64,000 nucleotides of DNA, from positions 62,001-126,000 of the forward strand of contig JAIQDT010001949.1 in the NCBI GenBank assembly GCA_021521415.1. Direction: 5' to 3'. The notes beneath the pieces are model-generated. The model saw nothing but the letters and a program-made list of their open reading frames with translations. It made no database searches and was not told the DNA's origin. The translations under genes were made by a program, and so were the position numbers. The stretch is from Bidens hawaiensis. Taxonomy: Eukaryota; Streptophyta; Magnoliopsida; Asterales; Asteraceae. This document shows positions 24,376-37,593 of the stretch, piece by piece. Each line of letters opens with the position of its first letter. The stretch's first letter is position 1.

Positions 24376-25740
24376 TTTCTTGCTTTCTCATTTCCCCCTA
24401 ATGTCGGGAATATTGTCTCGTTAAAATGGCAATTAGCAAAATGTGCTGTAAATATATCACCGGTTAAAGGTTCGAGATATCTTATTATGGAAGATATTTC
24501 ATATCCAACATATATTCCTAGCCTTCTTTGAGGACCCATTTTTGTGCGTTGTGGTGGTGCAATAGGAACATACACAGCACACCCAAAAATTCTAAGGTGG
24601 GAAATGTTTGGCTTATTGTCGGAAACAAGTTGTATGGGAGAGTATTTATGATTTGCACTTGGTCTCACACGAATTAATGATCCAGCATGTAGAATTGCGT
24701 GACCCTAAATAGAAACAGGGAGTTTTGTCCTCATTATTAATGGTCTAGCTATCAGTTGTAGGCGTTTGATCAACGACTCAGCTAAACCAATTTGCGTGTG
24801 CACGTGAGCAACGGGGTGTTCAATAACAATCCCCACAGACAAGCAATAATCATCGAAAGCATACGATGTAAATTCTCCCGTATTATCGAGCTTTATCCAT
24901 AATGGTATAATCGGGAAAATGTGCACGTAATTTGATAATTTGAGCAAGAAATTTTGCAAAAGTGACATTACGAGTTGATAATAAAGAGACATAACACCAT
25001 TTGCTGCATGTATCTATTAAGACCATGAAGTATGTAAATGGTCCACATGGTGGATGAATTGGTCCACATGTGTCACCTTGAATTCTTTCAAGAAACACCA
25101 GTGACTTTTTATCAACTTTTAATGGCGAAGGCCTTGTAATTAATTTTCCAAGAGAACAAGATGTGCATTGAGGCATTTTATCTATTTTGTGGATATTTTG
25201 ATCTTTCAATGGATGCCCATTTGTATTTGCAATAATCCTTTTCATCATTATGGATCCTGGATGGCCTAATCTGTCATGCCTTAAGTTTACAATATCAGAA
25301 TCATAACAGTTTTCTTTGACTGTCATATGTGATTGAGGCACATTTATATATGCATAATGCAAACCAGAATGAAGCATTGGTAGCCTTTTCAATATATGAC
25401 TTCTCTTTACAATATGTAAATATTTTTCATATCAACAGTCCTCGACCGGTTATCATATCCATTATGATATATATTCTTGAAACTCAACAAATTTTTGGTT
25501 GATTTTGGAGAAAATAGAGCATTTTCTACTAAAAGCTTTGTACAATTCGGTAATTCTAAATTAGCTTTTCCCACTCCTTGTATTATGTCAGAAGGACCTG
25601 ATATTGTGTTAATATTTCCCTTTTTGGTTTTAATTCATGAAAATATTTTTGAGATTTTAAGATAGTATGTGTCGCACCACTATTCGCTATGCATAAATCA
25701 GCATCATTAGATTGATCTTTTGCTACAATGAAATTCATTT
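24376..25740 (-). pseudogene. Copia protease end and integrase remnant
   Basis: From right to left: a protease-like ADLCIANSGATHTIL near 25690, a gag-pre-integrase domain with VNLRHDRLGHPGSIMMKRII and CTSCSLGK, then integrase GDTCGPIHPPCGPFTYFMVL, DNTGEFTSYAFDDY and AESLIKRLQLIARPL. The catalytic region is split by a frameshift near 24890 and a stop near 24702. The tail SHLRIFGCAVYVPIAPPQR continues to 24376, where Gypsy-1 interrupts it. Confidence 0.85.
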
Positions 25741-26572
25741 TAATCTTCAAATATAAAGAAAAAAAAACAATAAGTGCATATATTATACATTCCTAAATTT
25801 ATTACAAGAGACTTTTATTTTGCATGAAAGGAAAAGTAATTAAACATAGTTAAGACATAAACATGAAAGGAAATATATAATTATCATTGTAATTTTACAA
25901 TATCACTTTCAGGGTTCAAATTCGTTGATAAAATCTGAGATATTCAATTCAATATCAGCATCATCAATTTTGTTGATATGATTTACTCCCTTTTCCTTTA
26001 CCTCTCAGAGATGTTTGATATAATTCACATAGATGTGAAGATGTTCGACAAGTCTTTGCCCAATGATTAGTACTTCCACATCTGAAACATGAGCCTCCAT
26101 CATTCTGGAACGTACCAGCATCATTTTTAAACTTGTTTTGCTGGTTAGCGTGGTAATTATTAGCTTTTTAGCTACGACCACGACCACGACCGTGTCCACG
26201 TCCACGACTATTATTCCATTTAAATGAGTGGTTGCGACAACTAAAATAGGTTTTATTGAAATAGTTTCAGCCACGTCCACGGCCTTGTTCCCATTTACGT
26301 CCAGAATTCTTATGATCATTATTATAAGCAATATTTGATTCTGGTATGGCTAATAATCCTGTGGGACGAGCTTGATGGTTTTTCATTAATAGCTCATTAT
26401 TTTTCTCTGGTATGATGAGATTTGTATTAAGATCAGAGTATGTTAAAAAAATTTTGCAACCGTAATTGTTGTTGCAAAATTATATTTGATGCATGAAAAG
26501 TAGAGTAAGTTTTTTCTAACTTATCTGCCTCGGACATAATTTGTCCATAATATTCAAGCCTTGAACATATAT

Positions 26573-27187
26573 TGTGACATCCCACATCAGTTGGGGAGGA
26601 TAACAAAGCCTTCTTTATAAGGAGGTGGATACCTTCCCCATCATAACGCGTTTTGGGCACTTAATGGTAGTGGATGAGAGGAGAACTCCACAGTTAAGCG
26701 TGCTCAGGTGGAAGTAGTATCAGGATGGGTGACCTCCTGGGAAGTCTTCACCTGGAAACCAAAAGCAAATCCGTGAGGCGATGGTGGTACGTTCCGGCCA
26801 AAGCGGATAATATTATGATGCAGCGGTAGCTGGGCTGTTACAGATGGTATCAGAGCCAGGGCCGGACTGGTGGTGCCAGGTCCCGCGAGGACACTGGACC
26901 CCTAAGGGGGTGGATTGTGACATCCCACATCAGTTGGGGAGGAGAACAAAGTCTTCTTTATAAGGAGGTGGATACCTTCTCCATCATAACGCATTTTGGG
27001 CGCTTAATGGTAGTGGATGAGAGGAGAACTCCACAGTTAAGGTGCTTAGGTGGAAGTAGTATATCAGGATGGGTGACCTCCTAGAAAGTCTTCACCTGGA
27101 CAACTAAAAGCAAATCCGTAAGGCGATGGCGGTACGTCCCGGCCAAAGCGGACAATATTATGATGCGGCCGTAGCTGGGCTGTTACA
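26573..27187 (+). mobile_element. Cassandra TRIM retrotransposon
   Basis: 615 bp with LTRs 26573-26842 and 26916-27187, both TGTGACATCCCACATC to GGGCTGTTACA, flanked by TATAT on both sides (26568-26572 and 27188-27192). The 73-bp interior starts GATGGTATCAGAGCC, an initiator Met-tRNA primer site, and ends in a CCTAAGGGGGTGGAT polypurine tract. The LTRs contain a 5S-rRNA-like segment, the hallmark of Cassandra, found across vascular plants. It codes for no protein and depends on other elements. It lies in the copia gag, in the opposite orientation. Confidence 0.95.
26688..26756 (+). promoter_or_regulatory. 5S-rRNA-derived pol III promoter in Cassandra LTR 1
   Basis: GAACTCCACAGTTAAGCGTG followed by GTAGTAT and AGGATGGGTGACCTCCTGG reproduces the plant 5S gene region with its A box, intermediate element and C box. 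LTR 1 keeps the boxes almost perfectly. In LTR 2 (27026-27095) the A-box part reads GTTAAGGTGCT and the C-box end CTAGAAAG, so it is slightly eroded. Confidence 0.9.
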
Positions 27188-27748
27188 TATATTTAATAGA
27201 GCAGATGTGTAATCATTCACTTTTTTAAAATCTTGGAACCTTAGATTGTTCCATTCAGCTCTAGCAGTAGGAAGTAATGAATTCCTTTGATGATCAAATC
27301 TGCTTTTTAATTCTTTCCATAAAACACTTGGATTATCGTGATTAAAATACTCCAACTGAAGTATTTCATCAATGTGTTTATGAATAAAGACATCGGCTTT
27401 TGCTCTATTGTGGTCATCCAATATGTTGTTTTCATTAATTGCTTCTAACACACCCATTGATTTGAGGTGTCTTTTGATATTTGTTGTCCATGGCATAGTT
27501 ATCTCTAGAACATTTGAGAGCCAAAAATTCAAGCTTTGCAATATTCGTCATTTTATTACTAAACACAAATTAGATAAATATTAGGATTACATACTTATTA
27601 AAATTGAAAGAAAATACAAAGGTAGAGCAATAAGTAGATAAAGGAAAAAGAAAAAATCAAACTCCTTGGGTGGGAGATTACAAATTAAGAACAATAAGAT
27701 TATCATCATTATGGTGGCTAACATCAAAACTAGGTGAAGCATCTTCCA

Positions 27749-30033
27749 TGTGACATTTGTCAATTTCGGGTTATTTTATACTTGTATTCTTAATGTAAAC
27801 CCGACCCGTTTTGTATCCCGAACCTTTAGATATTATCAAAATGATGAATTTTATGTTACATATTTGTTTTATAGTTGTCGGATCTAAAAAAAACACCCTT
27901 TTCGGTTCTTAAAATGCCCCGAAAACACTCAAAACGAACTCTAGGGACTAAAACTACCAAAATGGAGACTTGAAAGACCCATTTGTAGTTTGTGCTTTCT
28001 TGGGTCTATAATCATCCCATTTTCATGCAACACCCTCTATGAAAGACCCATTAAACTTACCCTATATTTACACACCCATCTTTTTCATTTGTGCTTGCTC
28101 ATTTCCTCATTTCTCTCTCAAATTCTTGAATTCTAAGGTTGTTCTTCATAGTTTGACTCTTAAGGTCAAACTAAGCTAATCTTTCATTTTAACTAACTTC
28201 TCGACACTTAAAGCTTGATCTAACAACATATACAACATATATATAATATACACTCCTTGTTTACCTTCAATCTTTCATTTCTCCGGTCTCGGCAGGTTGA
28301 AATGTCGGGCTAGTAAGGCAAGGTTACATGGAGGACTTTGTAGTCCTTGTTTATATATTACACAAATCAAACCATATAACTTGTTATACTTGCTTAACTT
28401 CTGTACATTTTAGTTTATTGTTCATATTTGTCAAGTTCCATGGTATTGGGTATGTGGTGATTAGCCTCAGTTTCATCCCAAGTTGAGAACCGAACCAAAA
28501 AACCGAACTTTCGTTTAAAAGCTTTATTGTTAACTTTTTGAATGTAAAACTTGAGTATTATTATTTATAAGTTATTTTACAAGTTCCATGGTAATTGGGT
28601 ATGTGGTAACCATCCTCGGTCTTATTCCGAGTCAAGGACCGAACCAAAAACCGAACTAAACCGAGTTCACTCGCTTAAGACACACAAGTGTGTTTTTAGT
28701 CACCAAAACTCATATTTTTTTTCAAGATTATATTTTAAAACAATTTTAGTTAATTTCAAAACATACTTGGCATGTCGGTAACCAACTTGATCTTATAACA
28801 AGTTCGGACCGATAAAGTCGTATACTCGCTTAACGAACGTTAAGGTTCTTCACAATAGAACTACATACTTGGTTAAGTCTATTTTGATTTTATTGAGTTA
28901 TCTCATAACATTTATTATTTTGGGAAGTTAACTTTGAGATTGGTCAATTATCAAGTCTCGAACCGACAAACCCGAACATTCGTTTAAACCTCGTTTTGGT
29001 ATTCTTATAACCAAGGGTTTTGCAATATTGCATTTTAACCCACATTATTACTTAACATAGGTTTAGTAAAAAAAACTAATGAATAGAATACCGAGACCCG
29101 GTTTCGAGTAAACTTATTTTACAAAACTCGTTTCTTTAATTTCTCAAATATTTACATTTTAAACCCTAAACTTTATTTATTTACTTTATATGTCATGTAT
29201 TTTCCAAGACTACCTACTAACACAAGACCCGTTCAATATAGGTATTGCTCGTTAAACCGATCTCTCTGATTATTCACGACCCTATCTTTCAAGTTACTTG
29301 TTAATATGAGTATTTTCTCATCCCCCGTTTTCCATCTTTCATTTTGGGGATGACATTGCATACTTATTCAAATTCAAATGATTTATACTTGAGTCTAAAA
29401 CCACAACACTTATTGTATATGTTTACTTAAATAAATGCACAATTTGGTGTTATATGCGTTACATGATTATGTGCAAATTCTTGAATGCTTAGGCGGGTAG
29501 CCTCTTGAATGCTAAGGCGGGTAGCCTCATCAAAGTATGATCATACGTTAATTCCGAGTATATATGGTATCCCCATATAGAAAGGTGTCGTCAATGTATT
29601 GTTATTGACGATTTCGTTATTGTCGTCAATGTATTCTTATTGACGGTTTTATTATCTAAATTGTTGCTATTATTTATTGTTTTCATACACTAGTTGTGGA
29701 TTTCATACTATATACTTATTGTCCAAAACTATGAAAATTGCTCACCAACCTCTGTGTTGACAAACTCTATTTTATGCAATGTTACAGGTTTAATGTTAGC
29801 TTGATTGGATTACTTGAAAAACTTATCATCTTGGCTTGATGATTTTAGAAAATGAAAGAACAAGTTATTTGTTTATCTATCTATTTGGAATTTTGTATGA
29901 ACAATTGCTGTGTTATTTATGATGATATGGATTTAAATAAGTTGTTTAAATATTGTCACTTTATAGTGTCGTTGTACAATGAACAATCATGTCGCACCTC
30001 GACGTTTCCACCTTCGTTGGTCGGGGTGTGACA
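27749..30033 (+). repeat. Gypsy-2 5' LTR
   Basis: Carries a 24-bp tandem duplication (TTGAATGCTWAGGCGGGTAG... at 29481-29528) that is single in the 3' LTR. It also carries the intact CTCATCAA site (29526-29533) where the other LTR received a MITE. Confidence 0.88.
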
Positions 30034-30036
30034 GAT

Positions 30037-30049
30037 TGGTATCAGAGCC
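30037..30049 (+). promoter_or_regulatory. Gypsy-2 primer-binding site (initiator tRNA-Met)
   Basis: TGGTATCAGAGCC starts three bases after the 5' LTR end. This is complementary to the 3' end of the initiator Met tRNA, the usual primer of plant chromoviruses. Confidence 0.9.
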
Positions 30050-31060
30050 ATCGACTATAGGATAGGTGGTTAGACGTAACAGCCTAGTATAGTTTATGCT
30101 CTAGGGTCCCTATACGTGTGCTCATACGTGTTAAAGCTACTTAATTGTTTATTGCATTTATTTAATTATTTATAAACTTGTTTAAAAATATATCTCATCA
30201 TAAATGTACACATACACACACTTTCAATAGTATTCTAAGGTATGTTTACCTTAAAACAAAACATTAGTTTTTATATTGTGTTTTATGGATCACAAGCTTA
30301 ACTTGGATCTCGTTGTTTACAATCTCCTTAAAGCTAGGTTCTATAATTTGTTTTGTGATGACCATAAGGAACGAAAGACTTGATTCGATCATTTGACAAA
30401 AAGATTCCAAGGATCGAAGTGCTTTACTTACCTGGGATGATTGGGTTTAGTGTTGGTTTCTAGGTCAAGCAACTCGAGTTATATGAGCCGACACTTTAAG
30501 TTGTCGAATGCGAGCGTTCCGGTCGCCTCCTTATTTTTGGTGTTGAAAACATAAAAGCCACGGTGATACGTGGAAAGGTGTTTTTAACATCTCGTTGTAT
30601 CTCCGTTTTATTGTATGTTATTATCATGATTTGAGTCAACAACATGAAAGACGCGGTGATACGTGCACATGTTCGACTCCATATATATTAGTTTTACATA
30701 AGTTTTTATTACCGGGATATCAAATCATGGTGGTTCATGTACGATTTTCCCGACTATATATATATGTTTACAAGAAAATTTGTTATTTTTTTCGGAATAT
30801 CAAATCATGGTGGATCATGTACGATTTTTCCGACTGTATACAAATTTCAACACTTCAAAACGACCAAATTTTAAATTCTCGAAACTTTGAAACATATACT
30901 AATATATACGTTTTTATCATTTGGTTTATGAATAAAATTTATTTCTACTAACATTTTCTTCCTCATGACACTAGGATTCACGTAAAAAAAATGGTTACAT
31001 ACATCTTCTATTTTAAACTCAAGGCCCTCAAACTCACTACAATTCTTTATAATTTCTAGA

Positions 31061-32798
31061 ATGCCTCCGCTACGACGCCACTACCGCAAGGACTCCAAAC
31101 GCAAGATGGCCGCTTTAGTAGCCGAACAAGTCGCCGCTGTGATTCCCGAACTCCTAACTCACTTGCAAGCAAACCAACTTCCACCCGTTGAACCCAAACC
31201 CACTCCCTACTCGTACAAACAATTTACCGGTGCTAACCAAACCAAATTCCTTGGTACGAACTGTGTGACTACCTTGTTGCAATGGTTTGAAAAGATGGAA
31301 AGTGTGTTCCGACACAGCGAGTGCCCCGAAGCGAAGAAACTAATTTTGCTTCGAGCATGTTTGAGGAAACCGCTCTTACATGGTGGGGTAGTGTTATGCA
31401 TCTCCAAGGGGCGGAAATCGCCATGGCTCTCCCATGGACCGAGCTTAAAGAACCTATGATGAAGAAGTTCTGGCCAAAACACGAGCTCCAAAAGCTCGAA
31501 GCCGAGTTTTGGGAACTCAAGCAAGAAAGTGGTGATAACGCTGCCTACTCACTCCGTTTTCACGAGTTGAGCACTCTTGTTCCTCACTTGGTCACCCCGC
31601 TCGAACGCAAAATTGACAAATACATCGGGGGTTTGCCCATGCTAATCCGTGACTCGGTAATGAGTAGTAAACCGGTAAACCTTGAAGACGCTATTACGCT
31701 AGCCGGAGCCCTCTCCGAAAACCATGTCAAGGCGGGTACACTTTCAATCAAGAAAAAGTGTGACAAGAGTAAACCCGAACCAACCCCTCAAATCAAAGTT
31801 GATCCACCTCCTCAAGCCATAAATTACTCCAACTCATCCCACCAAGTCAAGAAGAAATTCAAGCCCAATCACCGAAACTATGCCGTCACCCACCCACAAC
31901 AAACCCAACAACAATCTCAAGCTCCTCCAAACCGAAAACCCTACACTGGTCCTCATCCATTATGCAACAAAGTCAATTTCACCATCCCTCAAACATGACT
32001 TGTCTCCATTGCACCATTTGCAACCGTTATGGTCACTTCAATACCACATGTCGAAACACACCTCGTGGACATCCCGCTCCACCAAGAAACAACCTGCAAA
32101 TCCCGCAAAACCCGCAACAACCCCGAGCTTGCTATAATTGTGTAAGACTCCGAATCCTGGGAATCCTACAGTTGGTAATCATATCCAAAAATTCTCAAAA
32201 ATTTAAAGTCAAACAATTTCATCTTATTAAAAATCGTTTCAGAGTAATAAACAGTGGAAAATCACAAGTACTAAAACCAAGTTCCCAAAACCATAATTTA
32301 AATATTTAAAGTAATAAATGAAAAGAAAACAGTTTGCGTGTTAATCTCCGACTAGTATGCCTTCAACCGTCCTAGTAGTCTCGAGCACGTCCAAGCGGTA
32401 AGCATCCTCCTCTAAACCTGAAACTCACACTAACATACACACAAAGTCAGCTTGAGCTGAGTGAGTTCAAGTTTTAATAATAGACATTTAAATAAATCAT
32501 TCCAAGGGTTTAAATATAAAAACGGGATTATAAAACATTCCAAGAGTTTAAATATAAAAACGGGATTATAAAACATTCCAAGAGTTTAAATATAAAACTA
32601 CGGGGTACGAACGGTTAGGCCATCATCAACACTAAGTATTCGTACTTAGACATCTAAGTACATCCATATATTTATAACAAAAGTCTTAATAATCATTCCA
32701 ACGGTTTTAAAACTGTAAACGGAAATACATCAGTTAGGTCATCACATTGAATAAATAATCATCCTTACGTATGAACATCTCTATACGTGCATTCCTAT

Positions 32799-32833
<35 letters not shown>

Positions 32834-35470
32834 ACATTCAATAATAACATTCAGGGCTGAGCACACGTACAACCGAAACACGTAACATCCGATGTTGATC
32901 ATGCCACACGAGCCTCCCCCCTAACGGGCTTTTCAGGGCCCGCCACAGGATTTAAGAACCTGAGTCGTATAGTTTGGCCCGGCCAAGATCACCATTCAAT
33001 AATAACATTCAGGGCCGAGCACACATACAACCCAAACACGTAACATTCAGCGCATGCGTCAAAGTAGGCATACGCAACATTCAGTAGTCGAGATGACTAC
33101 AACATCGCTAAATATTGGCCATTCTATAATATATATATATATGCATACACACATTCTTTAACATTCCAAGGCCTACCAATACTAGCAAGCCTATGTAAAA
33201 TCGTTTAAAACATTTCCTCAGGAAAAATCGTTTAATACTAGGAATTAGTACTAGGCCTAATAGCAACCTCGAGCCTAGACCACAAGTAATATGTATAACC
33301 TTAAGGAATATAAGACCATAAACGAGTCTACAATATCCTAAGGCATAAAATATAGTTCACAAATAGTTTCATAAATGCACAAATATGAATAAGGCTATGT
33401 AATACCATCCAAATAGTTGTAACGAATAAAATCGTGTAAAATTGTATTACGGTGTTCATGCTAGCCCAAAACTTGAAAAGAGTAAAAAGGGCATCATGAA
33501 CTCACCTGAAACGAGCCACACAAACACCAAAGAGTTTGAGAACTTCAAAGCCAATCCACAATTTACAAGCCTGTCAGCTTGCACACAAAGATTACTAACT
33601 AAACGTACCGACTCGTTTATCCTACGAGACGTTCTAACATGATTTGATTGACCTAAAGCCTTGACATTACCAAATTCAATTACATCAGCCCCCGAGGCCA
33701 TGTATTTACCAAAACCACCCTTAGTTAATCCCGGGGACAAAGGGTTCCCAATTTACCCTCGAAAGTTGTTGATTTTATCGAATACGCGCGTTAACGGGTT
33801 GTTTATGCACTTAGATACCGACTCAGCCCCGTGTGGACCAAATTTGGTAAAATCACAGGCAGCAAGTCCACACGACGCTACACGAGTTGGATGGGTCGGT
33901 AATTCACAAGCACGATGCACAAATTACCAATAAACGCGAATTTGTGCCGTACCTACCCGTTTGAGTAACCGACAACCAATTCAGCTCCAATAACATAAAA
34001 ATATAGTTTTTCACAGCCAACAAATCATACCGAGGCTACAACATCCGAATTGGTTGTTAATTCCCTCAAACAACGCGCTAGACGCAACAATTGACAAACT
34101 AGACAACCAAAACCTAGTTTTCACTTCATCAACAGTTGACCAACCTAACGAATGCCAAAACTCATGATACTAAAGTATATTACACTAGACATACCTATGA
34201 AGATGATGGAGCATGAACTTCAATTATAACAGCCCCGAAAGATGCGAGAAAGGGCAGCCACCGGTTAAGCCTAAAACGAACTTATCGATCAATAACGAAT
34301 ATAACATGCAGATTTTAGCATGTGAAGACGCATTTAATTACATAGGATAACCTTTGAAATAAATTATTAACTTTTTACCAGACTTTCATAAATTTCTTAG
34401 GTTTATAAAAATATTTTTATTATATTTTTCTAGTGGACACAAAAATTATAAAAATTCCTCCAACACAGCAAGGTATGTGCAGCTATTTCAGTGCGAAACA
34501 AAATGGTTTTATTTTTATAAAATTCATTACCTAACCAAATTAAACGATTCCAATTGGGTTTGATTCTTAACTCAAAATATTAAGTTTCAGAAGTGGAACC
34601 AACTAATTTGGACTTGTTGAAAACGAGTTATGATGTCGGGAATACAGACCAGAATCCGACATCGCGCATCAGCTTTGACACTCGATTTTATAAAATCATA
34701 AAAAGTATTCAAATCTCGTCCAAAAATTACGTATTATACCTTTCTGGAAACTACACTCAAAGTAGAACATCATGGTAATAAGAATAGATAAAAAAATGGG
34801 TTATCATCGCGTTACAGACCCTACAACAAACGAATACGAATCTGTCAGCAAACTGTTATCATCAAAACTCAACCCTAACGTGTTCAACAAAGGGTTTAAT
34901 GGTGAAAAAGAGTTATACTAAGATAGAATCGACCTTGAATTAGTCTCGGGAGGCCGGAGAATGGCTGGAACCAGCACGAAAATCGAGGATGGAGGCTGCA
35001 ATGTGGGCGCCGATCGGAATAGGAAGGGAAGGAATGAGAAGTAGGCTAGGGTTTTCTTGGTATAATAAGCAATTACACTCTAGTCCCTCAAACATGAAAA
35101 ATGTTATAGCTTGGATGAAAGGTTAAATAATTTAACTTACGATAATGACAAGGAGGTCCCCGAAGAATGCCGGGTCAAACCCGATAAATATACAAACTCT
35201 ATAACGTGCGTGTCGTTAAACGAAAATGTCGGGTGCTACATACTAATCTAACACTTTAAGTTATAAGAGGTGATGTCGTGAGCAAAAGGATGGATAAATG
35301 GACTTTTTAAACGTATTACAAGTCTCTAATTTAGAAAGAGGAAACAAACATTTATAAACGATCGAGCCGATTAACGAAATTTACGGGCGTTACAAATTGT
35401 AGAGACCCTAACCATTTCCGCAACAATTGTCCCCGACTCGTTTACGCAAACCAAGCCCAAGACGTAACCG
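31061..35470 (+). pseudogene. Gypsy-2 gag, frameshifted and split by a solo LTR
   Basis: Start MPPLRRHYRKDSKRK, then FTGANQTKFLGTN and LQWFEKMESVF. A frameshift near 31330 leads into FEETALTWWGSV, WTELKEPMMKKFWPKHELQK, RFHELSTLVPHLVTP and IGGLPMLIRDSV. A second frameshift near 31990 leads to the zinc knuckles. The first, CTICNRYGHFNTTC, has normal spacing. The second is cut after CYNC at 32140 and resumes after 35394 with RDPNHFRNNC. Across the inserted LTR the C-X2-C-X4-H-X4-C spacing is exact. Confidence 0.88.
32141..35394 (-). mobile_element. Solo LTR (3.25 kb) of a second gypsy family
   Basis: 3254 bp bounded by TGTAAGACTCC and GGGCGTTACA, i.e. TG...CA ends, with AATTG on both sides (32136-32140 and 35395-35399). 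The reverse complement starts TGTAACGCCCGTAAAT, a start seen in long plant gypsy LTRs, so it probably lies on the minus strand. No primer site, gag or pol motif is visible inside, so a solo LTR left by recombination is the simplest reading; a LARD with cryptic ends is the alternative. Inside are 43-bp tandem repeats (about 32490-32600) and a repeated AACATTCAGGGC-GAGCACAC block (about 32850 and 33005). Confidence 0.85.
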
Positions 35471-37560
35471 TGCCTTATTACCAAACCCAAGCTTACCAAG
35501 TCCAAACCTACCAACCTCAAATCCCACAACTAAATGCACCTCTCATCCAACCAATTCAAGCCATCCAAGCACCTCCTCCTCCACCCCAAGCACCACAAAG
35601 AAATCCCGGTAACCAAGGGCGTGCTTTCATGATAAACGCCAATCAAGCTCAAGTCGCAAACGACGTTGTGAATGGTATGTTTCTAGTGAACGAACATTTG
35701 GCTTTAATTTTATTTGACACTGGTGCTGATAGAGTTTTATTTCATTAAAATTTGAGTCTATACTTGCCGTACCTCGCACTAAACTCTTTAGACCTTTTTC
35801 TGTCGAAGTCGCCAACGGAAATTCCATCACAATCAACCCGATCATTCGTGATTATATTCTCACTCTTTGTAAGCGAAAATTTTCGGTCGATCTTATCCCG
35901 ATGCAAATGGGAAGTTTCAATGTCATAGTAGGCATGGATTGGCTATCTTTGCACCGTGCCGAAGTCGTTTGTTACGATAAAATCATTCGAATCCCGCTTG
36001 TAAACGGTAAAACACTCAAGGTGTGGGGCAAGACTACTCCTAAAAGGCTCAACCTTATGTCATACTCTCAATCCCAAAAATATTTGCGCCAAACGTATGT
36101 TCCGTTCCTAGCTCAAGTGGTGGTTAAAGACCTTAAGGAAAGAAAAATCCAAGACATCTCCATCGTCTGTGACTTCCTGGATGTCTTTTCCGAAGACGTC
36201 ACCGGTCTTCCACCCATTCGCCCGGTAGAATTCCGAATCGATCTTGTGCCCGGAGCAATTCCCGTAGCCAAAGCTCCTTACCGTTTAGGCCAGTCGGAAA
36301 TGCAAGAGTTATCAAACCAACTCGAAGAACTTTCCGACAAAGGCTTTATTCATCCAAGCTCTTCTCCTTGGGGCGCTCCCGTCCTCTTCGTGAAAAAGAA
36401 AGATGGTTCGTTTCGTATGTGCATCGATTATCGTGAGCTTAACAAACTTACTATTAAAAATCGTATCCTTTGCCACGAATCGACGACCTCTTCGATCAAC
36501 TTCAAGGCGCAACGTGTTTCTCAAAAATCGATCTTCGATCGGGATATCACCAATTGCGTATTCGCGAAGAAGACAGCCCAAAAACCGCATTCCGTACTCG
36601 ATCTGGACATTTCGAATTTCTAGTCATGCCTTTCGGTTTAACCAACGCACCCGCGGTATTTATGGATTTCATGAACCGCGTTTGCAAACCGTTTCTAGAT
36701 AAATTCTTCATTGTCTTTATTGATGACTTCCTCATCTTTTCCAAAACCAAGGCCGAACATGAGCATCACTTGTGTTCCATTCTCGAAGTCTTAAGAAACG
36801 AACGACTTTACGCCAAATTCTCAACATGTGAATTTTGGCTAGAGGAAGTTCAATTTTTGGGACACATCGTCCACGAAAAGGGTATTCATGTTTATCCCGC
36901 AAAAATCGAAGCCTTTAAAGATTGGAAGACTCCTACTACACCCACGGAAATTCGATCTTTCCTCGGTTTAGCTGGATATTATCAGCATTTCATCCAAAAT
37001 TTTTCCAAGATCTCTTTACCCCTCACTTCCCTAACTCACAAAGGAAAGCCTTATGAATGGGGATCCAAACAAGAAGAAGCCTTTAATACTCTTAAACATA
37101 TGCTTTGCAATGCTCCCGTTCTAACCATTCCCGATGGAAACGACGACTTTGCAGTATTTTCCGATGCTTCTCATCAAGGTCTCGGTTGCGTTCTCATGCA
37201 ACGAGGTCAAGTTATCGCGTATGCTTCAAGGCAACTCAAGGTCAACGAGAAGAACTACACGACTCACGATCTTGAACTTGGTGCCGTCGTTTTCGCACTC
37301 AAAATTTGGAGACATTACCTTTACGGAACGAAATGTGTGGTTTTTACCGATCACAAAAGCCTTCAACACATTTTTGACCAAAAATATCTCAACATGAGAC
37401 AACGAAGATGGGCTGAGTTACTTAGTGACTACGACTGCGAGATTCGCTACCATCCCGGTAAAGCGAATGTCATGGCCGATGCCCTTAGTCAAAAGGTTAA
37501 TGTCAAATCCGTCTTGCTTCATAGCGTCACCGTTCAAACCGATCTCCAAGCCAAAATCTA
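35471..37560 (+). pseudogene. Gypsy-2 protease, reverse transcriptase and RNase H
   Basis: The protease has [13 protein letters not shown] and then a stop near 35746. The linker [14 protein letters not shown] motif ([17 protein letters not shown]) follows. RT begins [20 protein letters not shown] and continues [20 protein letters not shown] and [16 protein letters not shown] frameshift near 36465 leads to [48 protein letters not shown] and [13 protein letters not shown] (catalytic IDD). RNase H holds [28 protein letters not shown] and [13 protein letters not shown]. Damage is light; the domains are easy to recognise. Confidence 0.88.
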
Positions 37561-37593
37561 TCAAGCCCAACTACCTCCGTTGATGAAGGCAAC

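Larger units (their letters stand above)
25900..27553 (-). pseudogene. Copia gag remnant (UBN2 type), split by Cassandra
   Basis: The frame begins near 27553 (MTNIAKLEFLAL). After an early frameshift it reads HIDEILQLEYFNHDNPSVLW, LKSRFDHQR and WNNLRFQDFKKVNDYTSALL. Cassandra (26573-27187) interrupts exactly after NI. The gag resumes with ICSRLEYYGQIMSEADKLEK, FHASNIILQQQ, an RGRGHGRGRG tract and a zinc knuckle CFRCGSTNHWAKTC near 26060. Later stops confirm it is dead. Confidence 0.85.

Noticed and set aside
26688..26756. A genuine 5S rRNA gene
   Set aside because: Only the central part is present, within LTRs with TG...CA ends and a primer-binding site, which is Cassandra.
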